This document shows positions 55,366-64,000 of a stretch of 64,000 bases of DNA, piece after piece. The notes under the pieces are model-generated. The model was not told the origin of the DNA. It was given only the letters and a program-made list of their open reading frames with translations, and searched no databases. The DNA comes from Daphnia carinata (lineage: Eukaryota > Arthropoda > Branchiopoda > Diplostraca > Daphniidae). The translations under genes and the position numbers were made by a program. Each line of letters starts with the position of its first letter. Within the stretch, counting starts at the first letter, position 1. The stretch spans positions 930,001 to 994,000 of the forward strand of contig NC_081340.1 of assembly GCF_022539665.2 (NCBI RefSeq), read 5' to 3'.

Positions 55366-55957
55366 CCGGTGAAATAGGACTGAAACGAAATAGGACTGAA
55401 AATTTCCAGTCCTATTTCTACCGGAGAAATAGGACTGGGGGAAATAGAACTGACTTTTAAAACCTTTTAGGACAGTCCTATTTCTCCATGGCATCAGTCC
55501 TATTTCTCCATGGCATCAGTCCTATTTCTTTTACCTTGTTCCAATGGGCACGATGAGCCTATATTTTATTAAATGAACTCTATTAGATTCAAAATAATTT
55601 ATGTTCCCCAGCAATTAAAATTAAAATAGGATAAGAGATAAAAAATTTGTGAATCTTTTAAATAATGAGCAAACGCCATCGGTTTTTTAAAAAGGAAAAT
55701 GGATATAAGCCGGCGCTCTTACCCATTACATTGCCTACCGGATTGGAGGCTCATCGTTCCCATTGGAACAAGGTAAAAGAAATAGGAATATTTCTAAGGA
55801 GAAATAGGACTGATGCAGAGGAGAAATAGGACTGTCCTAAAAGTTTTTAAAAGTCAGTTCTGTTTCTCCCAGTCCTATTTCTCCGGTAGAAATAGGACTG
55901 GAAATTTTCAGTCCTATTTCTCCAGTCCTATTTCGTTTGAGTCCTATTTCACCGCCA
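55366..55957. repeat. Foldback repeat, full copy
   Basis: Left arm 55366-55545 and right arm 55781-55957 are inverted copies built from alternating direct and inverted GGAGAAATAGGACTG/CAGTCCTATTTCTCC units. The outer ends are GGTGAAATAGGACT and AGTCCTATTTCACC. The core 55546-55780 is shared with 16754-17000. No transposase, so it is non-autonomous. No TSD could be recognised. Confidence 0.85.
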
Positions 55958-56395
55958 ATCCACAGCCCGACATACGTAACCGTGCAGAAAAGGGAAAACA
56001 TATCCCTTCAAAGCTACCTCGACACATGTACCCAATAAAAAAATTAAAACGCACCCGTCACATCTACTCCATTATAAATAAACTGCAATTACAGCCGCCG
56101 TAGGTACCCTTTTGTTTATTAAGACAGACATACCTACCCGTTCGTTTAAAACTGATCGACACAACTACCCCTTCGATTAACACAGTCCGACATACCTACC
56201 ACTTCGATGGAAATTGAACAACACACCAACCTCTTCAATTGAAACAGTCCGACATAGCCCTCTCTTCGTTGAAACCGGTCAACACACCTAACCCTTGGTT
56301 TAGTTGAGCCCGACAAACCTACCCTTTCGTGTTTAAAAATCCGACTTACCTACCCCTAGGTTCAATTTAGCCCGACACAACTACCCATTTGTTAC
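55958..56395. repeat. Degenerate tandem repeat (~45 bp period)
   Basis: Recurring CCGACA(T/C)A(C/A)CTACC followed by CTTCG or similar (about 55965, 56130, 56185, 56250, 56310, 56340, 56375). Copies are strongly diverged. Not coding. Confidence 0.6.
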
Positions 56396-57679
56396 AGACT
56401 TTTTTATTTATGTATCTAGACTGGCTTAACTCTACCTCTGATAAGCAGCACCCGTTTTTAATCATCTTTTGTTCTTTAAGCAGATAAGGCAATGAAACAA
56501 GATGATATAACTTCCATGTAAAATACCCTACTGCTTGTATTATTTGATCAGCTCTTACAATATTATGATGCTATGAAGGGGTTTACAAAGACAGATTGAA
56601 AAGTATTCAATGAAGAAAGTTCCTAGAAAATTCCTATTCAGGTTACCGTCTCCATACTATTATTCGTTACCTTGAAATGGCCAACAAAACTAGTTATGCC
56701 TTTTGGTTCGTCTGGGAATTGCGAGCAGGAGAAATGATAGCCGACTTATGGGAGAAACGTTGGATATGTTTTTCTGTCGCAGAACGACAATAATTGTGTT
56801 GCCGCGACTACCCTACAAGTAATACTACAAATATTAACTCACCATTCTAACTCGTACAACCCTTAGAAAAACGGGCCGAAAGACCAGCCCTTTCTTCTAC
56901 ACCTATATCTTCCTACCAAAAATATCGCTGTATTGTCTTCTGTTGTTTACCAGTTTGGATGACATCAGAAATTTTTTACTTTTACTTATCATTCTTTCAC
57001 TTTTATCATATTATCTATGATACTTATTACAACTGTAACATTTTTTCTTATGAAAAATTTTTACAATTTGGCTTAAAAATATTATTTTACTGATTGCGAT
57101 ATTTACTAATTCATCAAACATATTCTTTGTGAAAATGATTTTATTCGTAAGAGTCAAAATGAACATTTTTGCTTATGAAACGTTGTTCTTATTTTATAAT
57201 TCAGCACCAAGCAAAAGTTGTTTTCATATCAACTGTGAGAATTTATTGAACAAAAATCCTTAAAATTTGTTGAATGGGCGCCCGACAAAAACAGCAAAAA
57301 GGGCCGAAACGCTCTACACATGTTGCACATAGGGTGTGCCCCACACGAAATAAAAGCAGTATCTATGGTGTTGATTAGGCACACACCACAAAGATTATGT
57401 GCATCAGTGTTAGCAGCAGTATCTTTTATATGGTTTTTCTACAAGTTGAAATGGATAGTAAAATTTGCTTTAGTAATACAAGTTAGAATTGTGTGTGACA
57501 CACATCTATTCTATTGTTGAATGTATAATCCAACTTGATATTACTGGTCTACAATTTCTAGCAGTATAACTGGGGATAACATTTGTTGCTATTTTAGTAC
57601 GGCTTCAGTGTCAATAGAGTAATCTTTGATAACTACCATCATTACTAATTGTTATTATAGGACGTACCATGACATGATG
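56396..57679. other. AT-rich spacer
   Basis: No convincing gene, RNA or repeat. It may be single-copy host sequence into which MULE-2 inserted. Confidence 0.5.
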
Positions 57680-57699
57680 TTATGGATGGTGTCCACCCG

Positions 57700-57890
57700 T
57701 TTCGGCACTTTTTTCGGCACTTTCGATTTTTGCGTTTTCGGCACCCATATAGAACGCTTGGTCCCCCCTTGTATTTAAAATCTCCTCGTTTATTAAAAAT
57801 CTTTCCGTTTCGGCACTAATATTCTCCATTTCGGCACCAATTGTGTCTCTTTCGGCACCAACTGTGTCCGTTTCGGCACAAAAAAAATTA
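57700..57890. repeat. MULE-2 subterminal TTTCGGCAC array
   Basis: TTTCGGCAC or TTCGGCAC recurs at irregular 10-40 bp spacing inside the left end; the right end has a single copy. Such arrays are typical transposase-binding regions. The open frame on the minus strand here (GAERDTIGAEMENISAETE) is just the translated repeat. Confidence 0.75.
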
Positions 57891-58163
57891 TGTTGCAAGT
57901 CATATAGGGATGCCAGACATTCAGGCCAATGGCCTGAAAATTTTCGGTACTTTACAGGCCTGTCGACTTTACACTTTGTTCAGGCCACTAGTGGCGCTAG
58001 CTGTATGGGTTCTGGAAGTCAGCGCCACCACCACCACTCGACTTATGCTTATGCTGTCTGTCGTGAAATTGTCAGTCGCGTGGTCGCGTAGTAACAGAGC
58101 GGAGCTCTTGATTTTTTTTTCTTTTTTTATTCGCGTGGTGTTTGCTGATATTTCTTCAAATTT
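57891..58163. other. MULE-2 3' non-coding region
   Basis: Between the TTTCGGCAC array and the transposase stop. It contains inverted motifs such as AGGCCAATGGCCT (about 57922) and two GGCC(A/T)-flanked repeats. No gene. Confidence 0.5.
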
Positions 58164-60854
58164 CTATTCTGTCTCTAACTCAAAGAGACGAGCATCGTTC
58201 GCCGTTTTTGCATATTTAATTGCGTTGAACTTTGTATAAATATCTGCACATTGTTCTAAAAGTTCTGCGGTCGTTATCTTTTGTTTGGAATAGTCGTTCC
58301 ACAAACCAAACAGTTTTAAATTTAATTCTTTGAAAGTTTTTCGCTGTCTTCTCAGTTGTTGACCCTGTTCAAGCATCTTTGTGTATATATCAACCTGTAT
58401 AGCCTCCTCGTAGAGAACTTCGAGGAGAATATACAGGTTGAGGCCTTTACTGCTAATGCTAAGTCCAGCGTGATTTGCTAGATGTGTGTGCCAGCCTTCA
58501 ACGTCATTAGTGGTTCTCACCTAAAGCATGTTAGAGTGAATGTAATCATTTGAATGTTTTAAATTATATTTTTCTTTTAATACCTCTTGCATGAAGACCG
58601 ACCAAACTTTAGGAGGCCAAAGCAAGCTGTCGATCCAGGTATTTTCCATGTAGTTGTACAGTTTTCGCATCATAGTTCGGTTCTCCCTGTTTTCAATTTC
58701 CCAGACAGCTGATCTTAAATTTGCAAAGGCAGTAGGAATTTTTCCATGTGGAGGAGATGGAGAGACATCATTTTCCTGCAATAGTTAGTAAATACATCTG
58801 TTAAGTTCCACAATAAATATAGAAAAATTCACACTCACTTGCAAATCCCACGAATTCGCATGTCTGTACGATATGCTCTTATTAAACCTATAATATTCAT
58901 TAATATATTTCAAAATTTTACTTATTAATTTGTCTGTCTTATTTTACCCAATGATTTTATGCGGCGAAAAATACACTGGGTCCAATGGAAGCCACATCCA
59001 AATATTTTAACACCAATACCAAACTCTTTTTCAATAGCCAGTCACACTGACTTCTCAAAATCAACGACACATTCTTTCATGACGTAACTGTACAAATAAA
59101 TAATGTCTCGTAATTACTACATTCATAGTCATAAAAAATGTATAGTTATACCTGTTACCAAGAATTACAGTTTTTATGTGTTTCAGCACACGTATGTAGT
59201 CCTTTTGAGTCCTACTAGACATGAGGACAAAACATAATGGAACCATTTTCTTTTCGTTTCCATATCGAATTAAAGCGTGTATCGTCCACATCTGCATAAA
59301 TGGTTTTTTGATGATGCTAAATGTTCCATCCATGTACCATCTTTTAGCATTTTTTAATAGCCGCGCCTGTTTGTTAGTGAAACAGACTATGTGTCTGTGC
59401 TTCGCGGTTACTACGTCATGAAGGTTTAGCCCATCCGGAATTCCATCGTCCTCAAATGAAAAATCCAGTGTTTTTGGATTTTTTGGACGAGTCTTCGCTC
59501 TAAACAAAGTTTGGAATTTTTTAAATAAATACTTAGGCAAGAAATGTGTAAAAATACCTAGCCATGTTGACTGATTTACAGACTCGTGTTCTATTCACAA
59601 GTTTCATTCTCCTATTTGATGCAAAGTGCTTAGCGATGATGGGGTCGGTAATGGCCTTAGCAGATTTTCCCTTATTTTTCAATCCTTCACGCTTAGCGTC
59701 CCTGTAAATGACTAGCGACTCATATATATTTTTTCTTGTTTTGGGCAGGAAGTAATGTGCACTCCTCGCTGGAGGATTGCATTGCCTGAAATCAGAATAA
59801 GCATTAAATAATACAAGAAATCTTTAAAAAGACGATGTATGTACCTGATTGCAAAACTGTGCATTTGCAAGGAGTCTGCTGTGGTCGATGATTACACCGA
59901 TAAAGAATACCATTACTCAGCACCTTCCAGACACCAAACTTGTATCCATGTTTGCGGTCAACAAGGATATTACTTAACCTAGATTTAAAAATAGCACGTT
60001 AGAAAAAAAAAACGTAAAAGAACAAGTATTTCCTACTTCTTTCCTGCTTTAAATACAAGTTTCCAGCGCATGTGTGTAGCCCGCTGACGTTTACGTTGCT
60101 GAGAAGACCCCTCAGTCACAGGAGCGAGTGTTTCTTCACCTAATGATAGATCACTCTTGGTAATATCGGCGTTTGATTCTTCGCTTTGACTCCTTGACAA
60201 AGATTGCCTCTCGGTTGAATGATTATTGGCTCGACGACGTTCCTCCCAACGACGTCCTGGAGAAGGCGTTCCTATCGCGCGACGACAACGCCGACGACTT
60301 CGTGTGGGTGGGGTACTTTGCTCACTCTCTCTTCTTCTCTCTTTCACTCTTCTCGCTATTTCCTTCATTCTCTTCTTCACTTCCTCTTATATCACTTTGC
60401 TCACTCTCTTCTTCGATTTCTCTTTCACTCTCCGCGCTATTTCTTTCATTCTCTTCTTCATTTCCATCTTCACTTTCATCATCCGGTGTAGGTATGATAT
60501 TAGGTTCTTCAACCATTACAGGGATAGATCCCCTTGATGAATGTCGTTGAGCGGCTTCCAGGTATTGAGCGGCTTCCTCTGGTGTCAGTTCATTTAAAGT
60601 TAATGGACCTAAGCCAAATTTGATTTTAACAAAACGAATCAACAATGTAACAAAATTCTATTACCTGTTTGACCTTGGATTGTCAATGCATTTGGCCGAA
60701 TCGGTTGATTAGGAACAGCCAGCCCACGTCCACCACGTCTACCTCTACCTCGCACAACCCACCCAGAATCACCACTAACCTCATAATCTGCCAACCGGCT
60801 GGGCTGTTTCCTCGATCTAGTGGGTCTTTCCAAGATATACTTAATAAACTTCAA
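58164..60854 (-). pseudogene. MULE-2 transposase, 9 exons, two lesions
   Basis: Exons (minus strand): 60854-60665, 60608-60037, 59978-59845, 59785-59558, 59531-59152, 59087-58948, 58887-58839, 58775-58584, 58520-58164. The N-terminus is Arg/Gly-rich (VVRGRGRRGGRGLAVPNQP), then an acidic Glu/Ser repeat. Exon 3 has a FLYWCH-like zinc motif (LYRCNHRPQQTPCKC). Exon 5 has KRWYMDGTFSIIKKPFMQMW (first Asp) and VPLCFVLMSSRTQKDYI; exon 6 has DFEKSV and IFGCGFHWTQ; exon 9 starts VRTTNDVEGWHTHLANH. Lesions: a 2-bp deletion in the second copy of an acidic 66-bp duplication (about 60322-60385) and TGA at 59042-59044. Inactive as it stands, and distinct in sequence from the MULE-1 protein. Confidence 0.85.
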
Positions 60855-60979
60855 ATAAACTTTAATAAACTTGCTAACAAAGCGTCTAAGAACAAAGTGA
60901 GCAAAATTTCACAATATATTATAACACGACACCTAAAACCTTGAAAAAAGTGCCGAAATGGGTGGCAACCTTATGGATG

Positions 60980-61308
60980 ACTATGTCTGTTCCCTTGCCT
61001 GATGTATTGGCATGAGACAGCTTGCCTTCACATTTGGATCGTTCTTGCCTGTGTCCTGAAGGTTAGCCAACAAGAGTAGACAAACCTTTTATCTGTTTCT
61101 TTCCTTTTAAAAAAATTAATTAACAGAATGAGAATTGTAAGGAATTGTTGTACTATAATGCAGCTTCATGCACATTTATAAGTTCCTATTGCTCACAGGG
61201 CTTGTTCATTGTACTATAACTCAGTACTCAGGCACCTATTCGTCCAACTATAATCCAACCCTTGTTAATTTGAAATTAAGCAGTAAATGATTAAGATATT
61301 TGAAATAA
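60980..61308. other. Spacer between MULE-2 and the right-hand LTR element
   Basis: AT-rich flank of MULE-2 followed by the border of a retroelement LTR. No gene seen. Confidence 0.5.
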
Positions 61309-61606
61309 TGTAACGACTTTGTGTTAAGGTTCGTTTATTAGACGCACTTCACAAGATACAGCACTAATCACAGGTAGCAACTCACTCGACTATCTGACAA
61401 CTTAGACACAACAACTCAATGAATGACTACTGACTACTGTCCAACTGACAACTAACTAATGACTATCTCACTGACTGCCCCCAAACTGCCCCAGAGTCGG
61501 GCTTTTAAGGCTCCCGATATCCAGTACAGCCGGAAATGCCAGCCAACGCCTGACTTGCGGATCGCCTATCATCATGCGATAGGCGACAAAGTCCGTTGGC
61601 GCTACA
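61309..61606 (-). repeat. 3' LTR of a retrovirus-like element
   Basis: On the minus strand it starts TGTAGCGCCAACGG (61606) and ends AAGTCGTTACA (61309), 298 bp, directly after the purine tract GTAGGAGGGGGGA (61619-61607). It contains AATAAA near its end, a likely polyadenylation signal. The other LTR is outside the window. Confidence 0.75.
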
Positions 61607-61739
61607 TCCCCCCTCCTACCTACAAGCATGGGGCGTCTGAATGTTGACAACCCCAAGAGGAAAGGGTACAAGACTACACATTTTACTTCTACTGTTTTGG
61701 CCAACTTTCAGCTGGCCAGTGTGCCTACATTTAATAAGG

Positions 61740-64000
61740 CTATTCCGTGTTCGGTGGCGAGGTTCTCGCCACCGTGCTGGAATCGGATTTGTCCCCGTTT
61801 TTGGGCTGTTGTACTTCAGCGACACGAGCCAATAACAGAACATCGACGTGATTCCTCAGCCTCCGATATTCGAACATCAGGTAAACAATAAGAGGCACTG
61901 GGAACAGCAGTCCAATAACCCATTCAAATGGGTACCGCTTAACGTTCTCCTCTTCTTCTCATTGTCGGCGTAGGCCTTCGACGGCTTTCAGATGCGAAGC
62001 CGCCCCTGCTCTGTCTATACGCGTTGGTGGGCGAAGCGCTGCTGGTGCATCCTCCATTATTGGACTCTTCACCACCGGTTGCGGTTGCTCCATCACCGGC
62101 ACCAGCAAGCTGCTCAGCATCCCGGCCGCTTCTTCGTCAATGACACTTGTGACATTCATTGGCAGCATCTGTCGGAAGCTTGCTTGCAGTACCCAGTCAT
62201 CTGAGGTTGCCGAACAAAGTCGTGGGATTTTTATCACCCCTGCTGCTGGCAGCACTTGTGGCAAACCTATTCCGCCGATCCTTTTACCAGGGCACTGGAG
62301 CACTATAGTTACATTGTCCTTCCCCGCGTAACCCCACTTCCGTCCTCCGACATAAAACAGATCTATGCCGGCCCACTTTTTACTGTCCAAACGACAATTC
62401 TTTTGAATTGCTCCCTGCTCCTGCAGAAACACGGACGCCGTACAGCTCTTCATTCTTCCTTTTCGGTCAATGGGCTTTAAGAAAGGGCACACACTGCCCA
62501 TGAACGGCGCACATTTTCGAGCTTCATCCGCGTTAAACTCCACAAACAGCTGGTGATCCGGCGACGCTCCAAGATAGGGGGCCAATCCAGCGTAGGAATG
62601 GGACATCGATTCCCCTTTGCTGGTGGCCACTGGCATCGGGAACACACTGTAAATTTGCAACGCATAATTAAATTCAAATACTGGTAAATGAATAAACAAC
62701 CGAATGTTGCCGTTTGCCAGTGCCGCTTCCACCCTCGCCTCTTGGTAGGCCCTCCAGCCATTACCCCCTTGAAGGGCCGGTGTCAGTCCCCATCCTTGTG
62801 GTAACGCCTGTCGCACGGACTCCAACGCTTGAGTCAGTACGTTCGGGGGGCACATTAGGGGTGACAGCTTTCCTATTGCTGCGTCGGCCAGCCCAGTCTG
62901 CCAGCCGTGCAGAACCCCCGCCGTCCAGTCCAATGCGCGATTAGCTTTCTCGATCGACCGCGCCACTCTTTGGAGATAAAGCAATTCCCTCGACAGGTGT
63001 GTCCAGCTCTCGTTGAAGACCTTCCTCAGTTGCGCTTGCTCGCGGCGCATCTGTCCCGACGCTGCCATCAAGCTGTCGATTTCCGCTTCATGCTCCGCCA
63101 GGTGTCCCAGCGTGACATTCAGGAGCGTTGCTTGCTCCTGCAGAAGATGTACTACTTCCAGGCCCTTCTTGTCGTAAGATTCGAGCCTTGTATGTACCGA
63201 TTCTAGCTCCTGGGTGGTAGCGGTCCCAATAACCAGCTAAGTACTCTCCCTCCAGCGTCGAAAAGCCCGCGCTTCTGCCGAGTACCATCGCCCTTAAGGG
63301 CTCTCTCCAGCTCTCTGAACTCTTGTCGTCGCCGCTCTGCTCTGGACTTGATTTCCACCAAATCGAACGCCGGTCCCTCCAAGAATGGCTTCACTTCTAT
63401 TGGGAAATTTCCCATCGCGACTCTGTCAAATGCTCGAAGCATTTCGTCCGCCCAATTGGTGACACGCTTGATCACCTGCTCCGCCCGTTTGATTGGCACA
63501 TCATAAATGACGATCCATTCAGAGTCGCCTAACGCTAGGGTTCCCTCCGGATGAAAAACAGCCCCCTCTGTCACCACGAACTTGCCTTTCATTTCATGCG
63601 CTTGGGTCACCTGTCCAAGGGTACAGATCACAGATAAAAGCAACATGTTCCTCATCCATCCTGGTGCCCGTCTTTGTCGGATCGGACGACCCCGTGGCGG
63701 TTCCACCCCCTCTCGAACCCCAGGTATTGGCTCCTCTTCTTCTTGTAGACCTTCGTTACCATCTTCCTCCTCAATCACTTCCAGTGGTCGGCGTTTCGCT
63801 TTTCTTTTTGCGCCTGTTGTCTCGGGTTGTCCAACCACTGCCGCGGTGTCGCTTTCCAGCGATTTCTCACGACTCGTGCCAGCACGCACCGCCGTCTCCG
63901 ATTCCATCATTGCCTCCGGTTCGTCGGCCACTGCTGTGGTGTCGCCTTCTGGTGGCCCCTCGCTGGTGTCGGCACGCGTCACGGCTTCAGCTCCTACCAC
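61740..64000 (-). pseudogene. Envelope-like glycoprotein of an LTR retroelement, partial
   Basis: Class-I fusion-type envelope, running off the right edge. Order: an acidic/basic disordered stretch (64000 to about 63660), a hydrophobic signal-like segment (MLLLSVICTLGQVTQA, about 63645), a surface domain, a furin-type site RQKR followed by GLFDAGGRVLSWLLG (about 63250), a helical heptad region, a Cys-containing ectodomain (CPPNVL, CPFLKPIDRKGRMKSC), then a membrane anchor (VIGLLFPVPLIVYLMFEY, about 61880) and tail ending at 61740. Breaks: a frameshift near 63225 and TGA at 61959-61961. The layout resembles insect errantivirus or F-type proteins. Gag and pol are not in the window, so the family is unsure. 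Confidence 0.75.

Larger units (their letters stand above)
57689..60970 (-). mobile_element. MULE-2: Mutator-like transposon with TSD
   Basis: TTATGGAT(G) occurs directly outside both ends (57680-57688 and 60971-60979), the 8-9 bp duplication typical of MULEs. Terminal inverted repeats are short: left GTGTCCACCCGTTTCGGCAC, right end inverse GGTTGCCACCCATTTCGGCAC, both followed by TTTTTTC. The left subterminal region repeats TTTCGGCAC at least eight times (57705-57880). It carries one transposase gene on the minus strand with two lesions. Confidence 0.9.

Noticed and set aside
60173-60550. Ser/Leu/Phe-rich plus-strand frames (90-125 codons)
   Set aside because: Translation of the complement of the GAA/AGA-rich acidic repeat of the MULE-2 transposase.

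Overview
The window is a repeat-rich eukaryotic region, probably from an arthropod; a small crustacean such as a water flea would fit, but no host marker gene proves it. Evidence for a eukaryote: short GT-AG introns (about 50-120 nt), BEL/Pao and Ty3/Gypsy LTR retrotransposons, Mutator-like (MULE) DNA transposons with introns, and a DUF4806-type protein. There are no rRNA or convincing tRNA genes and no bacterial features.

The backbone of 1-49053 is an AT-rich 70-bp satellite, present as 1-11233, 22682-23181, 31299-32322, 36108-36156, 36571-39023, 45421-46115 and 48693-49053. Mobile elements interrupt it, and several are flanked by target-site duplications (TSDs) made of satellite sequence. 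In order: MULE-1 (11234-16793; 399-bp terminal inverted repeats; a 10-exon transposase whose phases all join), followed by half a foldback repeat, a 3' retroelement fragment with envelope-like, antisense-hypothetical and ankyrin-repeat pieces (17141-20155), and a truncated Gypsy-like element (family A copy 1, minus strand, 20156-22681); BEL-1 (23182-31298, TSD GTTAT, minus strand); BEL-2 (32323-36107, minus strand, truncated) and a matching solo LTR (36157-36570); Gypsy-1 (39024-45420, TSD ATAG); family A copy 2 (46116-48692, TSD AATG, minus strand).

From 49054 the satellite ends. Family A copy 3 (plus strand: LTR, tRNA-Leu primer site, gag, protease) runs directly into a spliced DUF4806 gene lacking its first exon (about 52901-54389). 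Then come two foldback repeats, AT-rich sequence, MULE-2 (57689-60970, 8-9 bp TSD, decayed transposase) and, at the right edge, the 3' LTR and envelope region of a minus-strand retrovirus-like element that runs off the window.

Most interesting signals: (1) in family A a long second reading frame overlaps the gag N-terminal region in the +1 frame, and it is retained in two diverged copies with better protein conservation than the gag frame; (2) Gypsy-1 has a textbook -1 frameshift signal (A AAA AAC, 5-nt spacer, 7-bp stem, possible pseudoknot) at its gag/pol junction, and family A has T TTA AAT at gag/protease; (3) the satellite holds a 280-bp higher-order repeat and a monomer type that looks like a chimera of two ancestral types; (4) retroelements here are associated with extra genes (ankyrin, DUF4806, a coiled-coil/zinc-knuckle ORF). 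All comparisons were made by eye; no database search was run.
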